64,000 bases of DNA from NCBI GenBank assembly GCA_018061025.1, contig JAGOUY010000009.1:1-64000 (forward strand). The letters are read 5' to 3'. This document shows, in pieces, positions 43,093-51,001 of the stretch (the stretch's first letter is position 1; every line of letters starts with the position of its first letter). This DNA comes from Patescibacteria group bacterium. GTDB taxonomy: Bacteria > Patescibacteriota > Patescibacteriia > 2-12-FULL-60-25. Both the position numbers and the translations under genes were made by a program. A model generated the notes under the pieces. It saw only the letters and a list, made by a program, of their open reading frames with translations, was not told the origin of the DNA and searched no databases.

Positions 43093-45588
43093 TTAGAGGA
43101 TTTCCACGATCCCTTGAGGTCCGTTGACGCGGACTCGCATGCCCGTTTTCAGGCGCTTGGTGGCGTCGGGCACGTTGAGGACGGCGGCCATGCCCATTTC
43201 GCGAGCATAGATCGCTCCGTGCGCCAGGATGCCCCCGATCTCGGTGACGAGTCCGCCGGTGCGTCCTACGACGGACAGCATCGGGACCCAGGCGGGATCT
43301 GTCGTCGAGGTCACGAGTACGGAACCGGGCATGAGCTCGTGAAAGGCTTCGGCACTGCAGGGATCATGGACCACGACGACTCGACCTTCTGTCGTGTGGT
43401 TAGTGACTCCCGTCCCGCGCAGCAGTTTATCATCCAGCATATCAGGGTAGGCGCCGATTTTGTGCAGATGATCCGTGAAGAGAATGGGTGGAACGTAGAC
43501 CGCTCTATTCAGGATCCGCTCGGCCTGTCGCTTGCCTGCGAGAGCTCGCAGACGTTCGTGTTCACGATCGAGCTGGGTGACCTCCTCCGGTTCTAGTTCG
43601 AACATGAGTCCGGGGGGCCATCCCAGCCTTCGCTCCAGTTTTTGCACGATCAGGCGCAGCACTCGGTATCCACGCAGGAACTCGAACTTTACGCGTTCCC
43701 GGAGGGATAGATAGGTGCGGGCGACCCGAACTTCACGCGTTAGAAGATCGGCATGAGGAGAAGATTTAAACAGCTGCTGCGCCTCTCTCAACGCTGTCTC
43801 ATAGGTTGCGAAGGTATGAGCGAATTCATGGGCGGGATCGCTCTCGATATGCTCCGCCAACTTCTCTAGCTTGTCCGGCTGTTCGCCGTAGTGAGGGTAG
43901 GAGATCTCGAGTTGATGCACACCGAGATGACCGAACGCTTCGACGATCGTCTGGATTCCCACGCGTCCTGTTCGAAGCTCGAACAGTTGGCGACTAAACT
44001 GGAGGTTGGGGTTATCTTCCACCGGAATACCAGTCGTTAGCGCGTTGAGCAGGAATTCCGCTCGTTCACCACAGCGCTCACGTAGCATGTTCCCGAGGCG
44101 AGCATAGGCGAAGAATGCCAGTCGTGCGGCTTTGACGAACATGGTGAAGGCTTGCTTGCGCAGCTGTGTGAAGACCTGGTCATAGCGTCCGCTCAGAGTA
44201 CTGATGGAATCCTGTCCGACGTTGAGCGCGTGGGTGTGGAGCTCCATCCGTCTGCGCCACTGGGGGAGAAAATCCGATCGATATGTTTGATCGAGCACAT
44301 CCTCGTGATGCCGCAGCCCTACGAAGAACCGATCATAGACCGCTCGATAGGTGTCCGCCTTCGCAGAGCCGAACAGCTCCGCCAAAAACGGACGTGCCGG
44401 ATCTTGGTTGTAGAGCTTGATCTCCGGATAATTCGCCAAATCAGGCTCTGTACGCACTTGATCCACATAGCTTCCAACCAGTCTTGCGTAGTCGACCGTC
44501 GGGAAGCCTGCAGGTCGAAAGGTGAAGGCATCGCACACCAGGCTAAAGCGAGGCTGTCCAGCGACCAGCTGAAACAGACCGTTCACCACCTCATCACTGA
44601 TGCTGTATCCGAGCTGAATCCTTCCCCGCTGAATGCCTCCACCTTTTCCGCCGAAACCGTGAGCGAATAGACCGAAGGCCATGTGGCAGGGATGGGTTGT
44701 AAGGAGCTCCGCGATGTTTCCATCGCTCAGCACATCACCGGACGTTTTGACCCCACGCTTGGCCAGACGCTGAGAGGCTGCGGTAAGGCGCGTAGACAGC
44801 GCCTCAACCTGTCGTGAGCGATGCGTGTCGAAGCTCAGGTTGCCTACCGCGGTGATGCCGCGACTTTGCAGCAATCGTAGCTCCCCGGTCTCACGACAGA
44901 AGGCCCATTCGATGTCCTGATGGTGTCCGTCGAAGCAATCTCTTACTCGACGCGCCAGATTCAGGAGCTGAGTCATCTGATGCGGATCGAGATTGGGTTC
45001 GTCAGCGCCTTCGATGTTCGTGATACGTCCATCGGCGTCGAGGTAATAACGGCGTGGGTTTCTGTGACCCGATACCAGTGACTCACCCAATCCTTCCACG
45101 ACCTCGATCAGCGTCTGAGACGCATCCGGATTACGGGGATCTACCGTAAAGAGAACACCCGCCAGGCAGGCTTCTACCATGGGCTGGATGACGAGCGCCA
45201 GACGACCAGCGCTGTGTTTATGATCCTGCGCATATGCTTGCGCGGGCGCTTGACGTGCCGCCTCTGCACAGTCGAGGATGGCGCGCGTCAGCGATGCAGG
45301 ATCCGTTTTAACGCCGAGGATGGTTTTGAACATCCCGGCCCACGAACGCTCACCGTCCTCGTCCACCGCCGAACTGCGAACCGCGACCGTGCCAGGGAAG
45401 GAAGCGGCTACCGCTTGAAGGATCTCGGAAGGAAGCGTACTGCTTTTACAGCAAGCTTCTACCTCTTCGGCTGACAGCACGAATCCTTGAGGCACAGGTA
45501 GACCAGCTGCGGCGAGACGGATGAGTGAATAGGCTTTTCCACCCACGACCTCTCTGGGAAATTCTTGAGCTTCCTCGAACGTCTTCAT
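43093..45588 (-). CDS. PEP-synthase / rifampin-phosphotransferase-like dikinase, 831 aa
   Basis: Domain order matches rifampin phosphotransferase rather than full PEP synthase. An N-terminal ATP-grasp/PPDK_N domain (~1-290: VGGKAYSLIRLAAAGLPVPQGFVLS, VAVRSSAVDEDG, VIQPMVEA, GLGESLVSGHRNPRRY, QDIEWAFC) comes first. A central helical domain (~300-740) follows. The C-terminal swivelling His domain has GGLVTEIGGILAHGAIYARE with the phospho-His. The PEP-binding TIM barrel is absent. It probably phosphorylates a small molecule using ATP; resistance to an antibiotic is possible, not shown. ATG 45588 has GAGGTGAG upstream and a long structured leader. Orphan-class promoter at 45800-45828. Confidence 0.85.
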   Translation of the reverse strand: MKTFEEAQEFPREVVGGKAYSLIRLAAAGLPVPQGFVLSAEEVEACCKSSTLPSEILQAVAASFPGTVAVRSSAVDEDGERSWAGMFKTILGVKTDPASLTRAILDCAEAARQAPAQAYAQDHKHSAGRLALVIQPMVEACLAGVLFTVDPRNPDASQTLIEVVEGLGESLVSGHRNPRRYYLDADGRITNIEGADEPNLDPHQMTQLLNLARRVRDCFDGHHQDIEWAFCRETGELRLLQSRGITAVGNLSFDTHRSRQVEALSTRLTAASQRLAKRGVKTSGDVLSDGNIAELLTTHPCHMAFGLFAHGFGGKGGGIQRGRIQLGYSISDEVVNGLFQLVAGQPRFSLVCDAFTFRPAGFPTVDYARLVGSYVDQVRTEPDLANYPEIKLYNQDPARPFLAELFGSAKADTYRAVYDRFFVGLRHHEDVLDQTYRSDFLPQWRRRMELHTHALNVGQDSISTLSGRYDQVFTQLRKQAFTMFVKAARLAFFAYARLGNMLRERCGERAEFLLNALTTGIPVEDNPNLQFSRQLFELRTGRVGIQTIVEAFGHLGVHQLEISYPHYGEQPDKLEKLAEHIESDPAHEFAHTFATYETALREAQQLFKSSPHADLLTREVRVARTYLSLRERVKFEFLRGYRVLRLIVQKLERRLGWPPGLMFELEPEEVTQLDREHERLRALAGKRQAERILNRAVYVPPILFTDHLHKIGAYPDMLDDKLLRGTGVTNHTTEGRVVVVHDPCSAEAFHELMPGSVLVTSTTDPAWVPMLSVVGRTGGLVTEIGGILAHGAIYAREMGMAAVLNVPDATKRLKTGMRVRVNGPQGIVEIL

Positions 45589-45644
45589 GACCTCACCTCT
45601 TTTTTTCACACAAGCCAGCACGCTTATGCGATCGTTAAAGAACA

Positions 45645-45704
45645 GATGTGCTGGCGATACGGTTCCACAAGCTATGAAACGGTATCGCCAACCCAACGCA
45701 CATC
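45645..45704 (-). promoter_or_regulatory. Long leader hairpin of the RPH-like gene
   Basis: GATGTGC and TGGCGATAC (45645-45660) pair with GTATCGCCA (45682-45690) and GCACATC (45698-45704), giving a two-part stem with a 7-nt bulge. It lies between promoter and start codon. Confidence 0.65.
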
Positions 45705-45725
45705 ACTCCCTCTCTTCCCTAGCAG

Positions 45726-45754
45726 CGACTCCTAGGGCACTCTATTAGGAGTCG
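45726..45754 (-). promoter_or_regulatory. Second leader hairpin of the RPH-like gene
   Basis: CGACTCCTA pairs with TAGGAGTCG around an 11-nt loop; no U-tract on either strand. Confidence 0.6.
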
Positions 45755-45799
45755 ACACACAAGATCTATATTCCAGCTTGTTTTATGACCTCTTGTTAT

Positions 45800-45828
45800 C
45801 TTGTACCAGTACATAGAAACATTGTCAA
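45800..45828 (-). promoter_or_regulatory. Promoter of the RPH-like gene
   Basis: Minus strand: TTGACA (45823-45828), 17 nt, TACAAG (45800-45805). The implied leader is about 205 nt. Confidence 0.65.
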
Positions 45829-45842
45829 GTCATCCTCCCTTT

Positions 45843-46118
45843 ATGTCCCAAAATAACCTCGTCGTCGTGACTCAGCTCTTTGAGAAAGCGTCTCAAGATC
45901 CAGACTTACTAAAGAGCTTGCTTGAAGACATTCTTACCCCTGCCGAAATTGATGATCTCGCTCAACGCTGGCGTATCATTAAGGCTCTTCATAAAAATAT
46001 CCCTCAGCGTACGATTGCGAGTGAGCTTGGCGTCAGCCTCTCCAAAGTGACGCGTGGGTCTCGCGTTCTCCTTAATCCTAAGGGAGGTTTTAATACATTG
46101 TTGAGAAGGTTTTTTTAA
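45843..46118 (+). CDS. YerC/YecD-type TrpR-like DNA-binding protein, 91 aa
   Basis: TrpR-superfamily helix-turn-helix protein. Key segments are LLEDILTPAEIDDLAQRWRIIKAL and QRTIASELGVSLSKVTRGSRVL, the recognition helix. Family members are small dimeric repressors; the target is unknown. No Shine-Dalgarno. Divergent from the RPH-like gene, whose promoter is only 15 nt away, so mutual regulation is possible. The C-terminus GGFNTLLRRFF is typical. Confidence 0.9.
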   Translation: MSQNNLVVVTQLFEKASQDPDLLKSLLEDILTPAEIDDLAQRWRIIKALHKNIPQRTIASELGVSLSKVTRGSRVLLNPKGGFNTLLRRFF

Positions 46119-46160
46119 ATAAGGAAATCATGTTCGTTCTTTGTTTCAGGAGAATAGAAA

Positions 46161-46188
46161 AGCCCAGCGTTTACGCTGAGCTGTTTTG
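46161..46188 (+). terminator. Terminator after the TrpR-like gene
   Basis: AGC-CAGCG-TTTA-CGCTG-GCT with one mismatch, then TTTT. Close copy of the hairpin at 40869. Confidence 0.65.
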
Positions 46189-46297
46189 ACTATTCTTCCG
46201 GGATCAGGTTGAGTCCAAGTGCCATCGCTGTTGGCGGACTTCAGCTCTAAACTGTGATTTAGACGAGCAAAGAATGTGGAGCCGAAAATACCCCTTT

Positions 46298-46315
46298 TGG
46301 GCACCTAATGGGCGC
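46298..46315 (+). other. Integrase arm-site-like repeats, left
   Basis: TGGGCAC-N4-TGGGCGC. The same layout (TGGGCAC-N4-TGGGCAC) occurs at 57005-57022 beside the integrase gene, suggesting the two mark related element ends. Confidence 0.4.
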
Positions 46316-46342
46316 CGCTCGTGCATGTCTAGAAAGGTGGTG

Positions 46343-46371
46343 TTGACAGTCTTCTAGCAACAAGGTATAAC
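46343..46371 (+). promoter_or_regulatory. higBA operon promoter
   Basis: TTGACA (46343-46348), 17 nt, TATAAC (46366-46371). Confidence 0.75.
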
Positions 46372-46382
46372 AATATTGTTAT
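46367..46382. promoter_or_regulatory. higBA operator
   Basis: Perfect 16-nt palindrome ATAACAATATTGTTAT covering the -10 box, positioned for repression by the HigA-like protein. Confidence 0.7.
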
Positions 46383-46406
46383 GATTTACAAATCCTCATC
46401 TACTCT

Positions 46407-46754
46407 ATGGAAATCGAACTTTGGCGACCCCCACCGGACCGCCCCCAATATGTTGCCGATTTCATGAACTCGCTAGAAAGGAAAGAAGAACGAGACAAAA
46501 TCATGGAAGGACTTGAACGCCTTAAATACTATGGTCTCCCTCCTCTATTACGAACCAAGGAGGTCAAAAAAATTGAAGATGGCCTATTTGAAATCAGGAG
46601 TAGGTACGGTAAACGAAAGTTCAGAATCATGTTTTGTTGCTACAAAGAACGGTATTGGCTTCTCAGCGGTTTCGTAAAGAAAACACAAAAGACACCTCCA
46701 AAAGAAATCCGAACAGCTGCAAATCGAATGCGAGAACTGAAGAATAAACTATAA
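46407..46754 (+). CDS. higB: RelE/HigB-type toxin (phage Gp49-like), 115 aa
   Basis: mRNA-interferase-type toxin of the HigB/Gp49 family. MEIELWRPPPDRPQYVADFMNSLERKEERDKIMEGLERLKYYGLP is followed by KKIEDGLFEIRSRYGKRKFRIMFCCYKERYWLLSGFVKKTQKTP, with the conserved basic residues of the RNA-cleaving surface. The toxin precedes the antitoxin, the usual HigBA order. The operon continues with the XRE antitoxin 10 nt later and two further genes. No Shine-Dalgarno is evident. Confidence 0.92.
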   Translation: MEIELWRPPPDRPQYVADFMNSLERKEERDKIMEGLERLKYYGLPPLLRTKEVKKIEDGLFEIRSRYGKRKFRIMFCCYKERYWLLSGFVKKTQKTPPKEIRTAANRMRELKNKL

Positions 46755-46764
46755 TCACAAATAT

Positions 46765-47190
46765 ATGAGCTTAGACTTACTACGACAACTAACCTCCACT
46801 CAGAAAGGTCGTAACGAGCCACAGGACCTTGCGTTTGAAGTCTCCGAGATGCTCATTAACGCACGAATCATAAAAGGCTTTACACAGGAAGAACTCGCAG
46901 AAAAAATGGGGACGAAACAGTCAGGTATCGCAAGAGCAGAGAATGGAGTGCATCTAGCAAGTCTAAGCTTTCTGAAAAAGATGGCTGATATTTATCAAGC
47001 GCGACTCGTACCTCCTCGATTCTCCTTCATGGGAGAAGATTTTCGGCCACTCAATGTGACTACTGGCTCCTTATCTACCGATTCAGATAATACCCCTAAA
47101 AATATTTACGTCTCTGTCAGCACCGGGACAGCCAACTTCGATTCAGATTATTTCAAAAAACCGTCCGTTCAATTTGTAACCACCTACTAA
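46765..47190 (+). CDS. higA: HigA-type XRE antitoxin, 141 aa
   Basis: Helix-turn-helix of the Cro/C1 type: LINARIIKGFTQEELAEKMGTKQSGIARAENGVHLASLSFLKKMADIY (~30-78). The C-terminal ~55 residues are unusual for HigA: Ser/Thr/Asp-rich (VTTGSLSTDSDNTPKNIYVSVSTGTANFDS). It likely neutralises the preceding toxin and binds the palindrome at 46367-46382. The next gene starts 4 nt after its stop. Confidence 0.9.
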   Translation: MSLDLLRQLTSTQKGRNEPQDLAFEVSEMLINARIIKGFTQEELAEKMGTKQSGIARAENGVHLASLSFLKKMADIYQARLVPPRFSFMGEDFRPLNVTTGSLSTDSDNTPKNIYVSVSTGTANFDSDYFKKPSVQFVTTY

Positions 47191-47194
47191 TAAT

Positions 47195-47629
47195 ATGAAA
47201 GTTCTATCTTCCCTCATCTGTCAGACTTCGATACAGGATGAAGCAACAAAGAATGTTAGCCTCATAAATGTAATCGACCAACTCAACGTTAGCTTAGACA
47301 ATAACACCCGCTCTGAAGACGGTCTGCTGAGACTTCCATTCTTCTTTGAACTGGTGACCCACCTCCATGGTGATGACATTCGAGGAAAAAAATATCAAAT
47401 CGTTATCGAAACTCGTGACCCGGAGGATATACTCTTAAACTCAAATACCCACGAGGTTCTCGTTCCTAGCGACAAAAAAAGATTCAGGCTCACGATGAAG
47501 GTTGCTGGTATTACCCTATCCAAATCTGGAACCTATGTACTGCGTCTTATCCTTACTGAGAGCGGAAGTAAATCTGAATCGGTCATTATTGATACACCTC
47601 TCGACGTAATTATTGATATAAAGAAATAG
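47195..47629 (+). CDS. DUF6941-like protein, 144 aa
   Basis: Beta-rich soluble protein: MKVLSSLICQTSIQDEATKNVSLINVIDQLNVSL resembles the DUF6941 start, then FELVTHLHGDDIRGKKYQIVIETRDPEDI and the end SESVIIDTPLDVIID. Function unknown. It is translationally close to higA (4 nt) and to the next gene (2 nt), so it belongs to the same operon. Family assignment is by memory of the pattern and only moderate. Confidence 0.7.
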   Translation: MKVLSSLICQTSIQDEATKNVSLINVIDQLNVSLDNNTRSEDGLLRLPFFFELVTHLHGDDIRGKKYQIVIETRDPEDILLNSNTHEVLVPSDKKRFRLTMKVAGITLSKSGTYVLRLILTESGSKSESVIIDTPLDVIIDIKK

Positions 47630-47631
47630 AT

Positions 47632-47910
47632 ATGGACGAAAATAAAAATCCTTCTCAATCAATCGAAATAATCGCTAGCCCGGAAGAGCTTAGGGGCGCA
47701 TACGCCAACATTGCCGGAGTGACTGTACAAGAAAGAGACGTGGTAATAGACTTTGCAAACACTATCAACTTTGGTGGCAAAAGAAACACAAACCTTGTAT
47801 CTCGCCTGTTCTTAAACCACTTTACCGCACGTGAAGTCGCTGAAGCGATACAAACAGGGCTACGGCAATGGGAAGATATAAGATTCGAGAATCCAAAAAG
47901 GTACTCCTAA
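47632..47910 (+). CDS. DUF3467-like protein, 92 aa
   Basis: GAYANIAGVTVQERDVVIDFANTIN...NLVSRLFLNHFTAREVAEAIQTGLRQWED fits the DUF3467 pattern (YAN-x-DF, then a residue set ahead of an amphipathic helix). Last gene of the higBA operon. These small proteins are often found beside toxins or phage genes, with unknown function. Confidence 0.65.
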   Translation: MDENKNPSQSIEIIASPEELRGAYANIAGVTVQERDVVIDFANTINFGGKRNTNLVSRLFLNHFTAREVAEAIQTGLRQWEDIRFENPKRYS

Positions 47911-47924
47911 GGGGTACTTTTTTG
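47899..47924 (+). terminator. Terminator of the higBA operon
   Basis: GTACTCC-TAA-GGGGTAC followed by TTTTTT, overlapping the stop codon region of the last gene. Confidence 0.75.
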
Positions 47925-48056
47925 TTTCGTCTACTTAAATTTCGAAGAGCCGGTTATTCAAAATAACACCCTATATCAGAGACACAAAAAAGTGTGTCCT
48001 AAAAATGAAAAATCTTCCAGAAACACAAAACCCCACGATTTCTCGTGAGGTTCTCT

Positions 48057-48077
48057 GTCCGGCAGCGGGCTACTCTT
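48057..48077. other. att-like repeat, left copy
   Basis: 21-nt sequence GTCCGGCAGCGGGCTACTCTT, 20/21 identical to 56854-56874, and like it preceded by a terminator-type hairpin (AACCCCACGA...TCGTGAGGTT, 48030-48052). It may be one end of the island that contains the integrase. The rest of the gap 47925-48280 holds no gene that I can see. Confidence 0.45.
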
Positions 48078-48280
48078 GTTAGGGGAGGTCAAAAGGAATC
48101 TACGCTCAACCTAGCTATTTTGCTGAGTTGAGAGCAGCAAAGGGTTTTCTCAGGTTCGTCACAATTGTCTTAAATTGCCAGTTTTGTCCTCTCTCGGTCC
48201 GCCGGCGGTCCGTCCGCGACGCTGGGGAAAGTAACTGAAAATAGGGCTCATATAAGGCCCTGTTTTGCGTATCCAAACAA

Positions 48281-48309
48281 TTGACTTTTTTACTATATTA
48301 TGCGATATT
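48281..48309 (+). promoter_or_regulatory. Promoter of the lipoprotein operon
   Basis: TTGACT (48281-48286), 17 nt, GATATT (48304-48309); a TATTAT at 48296 is an alternative -10. Confidence 0.55.
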
Positions 48310-48375
48310 CGTGCGTCCACGATGGTTCCATACTGCCATCTGGGCGCAACAAAAACACCCGACTTCGGAGGCTCC

Positions 48376-48993
48376 ATGCGTACGCTCGCCTGTCTTCTCA
48401 CCGCGTTCACCCTCGTCATCGGCTGCGGCGCGGCCAACAACCCCCAGACCGGGGTGACGGTCTGCGCTACGGTGCCGACCCAAGAGACCAACAACCCCCG
48501 GCAGGAGATGCGGCTGGACGAGAACACCCAGAACGACGCGACGCTGCACCCGGGGTCCATCCTCATCATCCCCGCGAACGGGGCGGCCCCCGCAATCTGG
48601 GAGCCGGAGAACTGGGCCTGCCACAACACACCCGTGCATGTGCCCGGGAGACGGACCATGCGAGTGGACTTCGAGGCCCCCATCTCCGGCCCGTACTCGA
48701 TCATCCCTATGGTGGGGATGCACGGCGACTCGCGGCACGGAAGGCCGCTCATCCACCACTCGGTCCGGATGGAGGACCCGGGACACGTCACCTGCTACTT
48801 CACCGTGGAGGACCCTGACCCGATCGATGCCATCAGCATCGTCCGGCAGGAGCTGCACTCGCCCGAACCGGGACGGTTCGGATACGAGGAAGTACCGGTC
48901 AACGCGATCCCGCGCGTGGAGATCGATGGCCGCTCCATCGAGATCGGCGAGCGGCGCTCCTACCCCGGAGCGTACATCACGATGCTGCGGTAG
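48376..48993 (+). CDS. GC-rich lipoprotein, 205 aa
   Basis: Start ATG 48376 has GGAGG 4 nt upstream and gives the lipoprotein signal MRTLACLLTAFTLVIGC (lipobox LVIGC, Cys17). The mature part is soluble and beta-rich, with several His/Met/Pro residues (HPGSILIIPANGAAPAIWEPENWACHNTPVHVPGRR). No family recognised. GC and codon use are far above the neighbouring native genes, pointing to transfer. It forms a two-gene unit with the Cys-rich lipoprotein 14 nt downstream. Confidence 0.78.
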   Translation: MRTLACLLTAFTLVIGCGAANNPQTGVTVCATVPTQETNNPRQEMRLDENTQNDATLHPGSILIIPANGAAPAIWEPENWACHNTPVHVPGRRTMRVDFEAPISGPYSIIPMVGMHGDSRHGRPLIHHSVRMEDPGHVTCYFTVEDPDPIDAISIVRQELHSPEPGRFGYEEVPVNAIPRVEIDGRSIEIGERRSYPGAYITMLR

Positions 48994-49007
48994 ATACGGA
49001 GACTTCG

Positions 49008-49568
49008 ATGCGAAAACAAATCATCGCGATCATCGCAGCGCTCACCGTGAGTCACTGCGGGCCCGGGCCCGAAGACATGGGCGAACTCAGGGCTCCATGC
49101 TCTGAGGGATTCATCAACCGACTGGGACGCTGCTGCCCCATCGGGAGCACTGTCACCCAGTGCCCGAACCCGGTGCTCGCGTCGTCCCTCTGCGACGGCA
49201 CGAGCGGCATCCAGCCGGGACAAGCCTGCCCCGCGCTCCCGACGACGGTCTACGTCGGGATGCCCTGCACAACGTCGCAAGACTGCCTCGGACTCGGAGG
49301 TGGGGTGGTCTGCCTGACTTACGTCCCGGGTGGCTACTGCGATCGGGGATGCAACACGGACGCGGACTGCGGACCGACCGCTGCATGCAAGCTCCCGAAC
49401 CACATCTGCTTGCTGCGGTGCAGCCTCCGGCCGAACGAGTTCGTGTCGTTTTGCCGAGGACACAACGCGAGCACCCGCCCACGTGCGGGGACGGACGAGG
49501 AAAGCATCCTCCTCTACTGCTCAGACCGTGGCGCTTCCGTACCCGTCTGCGCCCCCTTCCCCCAGTGA
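49008..49568 (+). CDS. Cysteine-rich lipoprotein, 186 aa
   Basis: Signal MRKQIIAIIAALTVSHC with the lipidated Cys17. The mature region has ~16 cysteines in short repeats (CTTSQDCLGLGGGVVCLTYVPGGYC, then CNTDADCGPTAACKLPNHICLLRC). The CxxDxDC pattern is typical of Myxococcota-type surface lipoproteins. GGAG lies upstream of ATG. Co-transcribed with 48376. GC-rich; probably acquired. Disulfides would need an oxidase such as the DsbA-like protein at 7988. Confidence 0.78.
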   Translation: MRKQIIAIIAALTVSHCGPGPEDMGELRAPCSEGFINRLGRCCPIGSTVTQCPNPVLASSLCDGTSGIQPGQACPALPTTVYVGMPCTTSQDCLGLGGGVVCLTYVPGGYCDRGCNTDADCGPTAACKLPNHICLLRCSLRPNEFVSFCRGHNASTRPRAGTDEESILLYCSDRGASVPVCAPFPQ

Positions 49569-49792
49569 AGGACACCGGTACCGGGACAAGCGAGTAGGTA
49601 CAACCAAAGATCTCTTCCACGCATCCGCGCGGACAGAGCAGCACGCATCTACTCGCGTCTCCTGTCCCCGGGTGCGTTGTCTGTTTTAGATTCACCGACA
49701 GTCCAACGCGGCGCTGGGAAAATTGATAAAGATCATGGCCTTGCAAAAGATTTATTTTTTTGAAAGCAAGGGGCTAGATACATCTCAATCTC

Positions 49793-50994
49793 CTATCTAT
49801 GCCTCATACGTGGGATACTCATAAGCCCATCCACCGTCAGCTCTACCGCAAATCGCGGTACAAAATTAGTCGAGGTTATTTTAATGTTTGTAATCTCTGC
49901 TGTATTGAATGCTTTGATCTGACCCGTAGATAGCTCCCAGCCGTAAAACAACAATTTACCCGTGCTTGATTGTCTAAAAGAGTACGGCTCCACAAGCCTA
50001 TGCTTACTATGATAATCAAATTCAACTAACAGGCGACTACTGCCGGCAAAGCGGAGCGTTTCAAGAGGCTGGCTAGACCCCCAATAGTGGATACCCTGTG
50101 GCGCTACAAGGGTCTCACTATTTGATTTACTGGCCGACGCAAGAGGTTCTAATGAAGAGCCTGCTGATGGATCATCAATCCAGTTTATTAAACTCTCCAA
50201 ACGACTAATAAAATCTTCTACATCAGGTAGAGCGGGTAGCTGATGAGCAAGCATATTTGCCCACTCCGATTTTAAATCAGTGGATCTTCTCACTACTTCA
50301 AGTATATTTGCCGAAGTGGGAGGTACTATATTTTTACCATTACATTTCTGTTTAAAAAGACTGTGAGCTAATACAAGGTCTAAGTCATGAATTTTATTTT
50401 CGAGTAGGTAGACCACATCAAAAAGATCTCTTGGTCTTGCGCGCTCAAAAAGCGCACGCGTCTTCTCTGCCGCCACTTCATTGAACGAACCGAGGTCGTA
50501 GGTAACTGGTCAGGATATGGATGAAAAATCTCGCGTCTAACTGGCTTGTCTACGATTGCCTCGTGCTGGGTAATATCGAATAGAATACGCGGGTGCGTAG
50601 GAACATTCAGCGGTCCTTGATAAGCTATCTTTCCTTCAAATGTTTTGAGGTTCTGTTTATTTCGGCTCTCTTTAACCTCTACTTTGTCTAGCGGAAAAAC
50701 GATACCACTTTGGCTTCCGGCACTTACGACTAGCTCTTCTAAGGTTTCTTTCAGCTCCTCTTGAGAATACCGCGCTTCTGGCAAGAGACTAAAGTCTAAA
50801 TCTTCGGAAAATCTATAGGTTTCAAAATAACATTTCTTAATACAGGTTCCTCCCTTAAATATCCAATTATCCTTGGTGTTTGCATTTGTGGCAATTGCTG
50901 TAAGTATCCAGCCAAGTACATAGTCCTTTTCTACCACGGACGGTCTAAGCTGCCATTCAGCCGCTCGACTCAAAATATCCTGTTTCGTTATCAT
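49793..50994 (-). pseudogene. abiEii: AbiEii-type nucleotidyltransferase toxin with WYL-like tail, frameshifted
   Basis: Reads as one gene split by a single-base frameshift near 50500-50510. The N-terminal frame (50994 to ~50510) has the AbiEii motifs VVEKDYVLGWIL, FKGGTCIKKCYFETYRFSEDLDFSL and RILFDITQHE. The second frame continues YDLGSFNEVAAEKTRALFERARPRDLFDVVYLLE, the expected AbiEii helix. The final ~80 residues (RLLVEFDYHSKHRLVEPYSFRQSSTGKLLFYGWEL) look like a WYL domain, a nucleic-acid or nucleotide sensor. AbiEii toxins transfer nucleotides to tRNA. The lesion could be real decay, programmed frameshifting or an assembly error. It starts 7 nt after the antitoxin gene. Confidence 0.82.
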
Positions 50995-51001
50995 AGCGTG
51001 C

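Noticed and set aside
48030-48077. Possible 5S rRNA fragment
   Set aside because: The repeat resembles a 5S 3' strand, but neither copy has the rest of a 5S gene beside it; kept only as an att-like repeat.
48298-48858. Antisense and alternative frames over the GC-rich lipoproteins
   Set aside because: GC-driven open frames; the sense frames have SD, lipobox and promoter.
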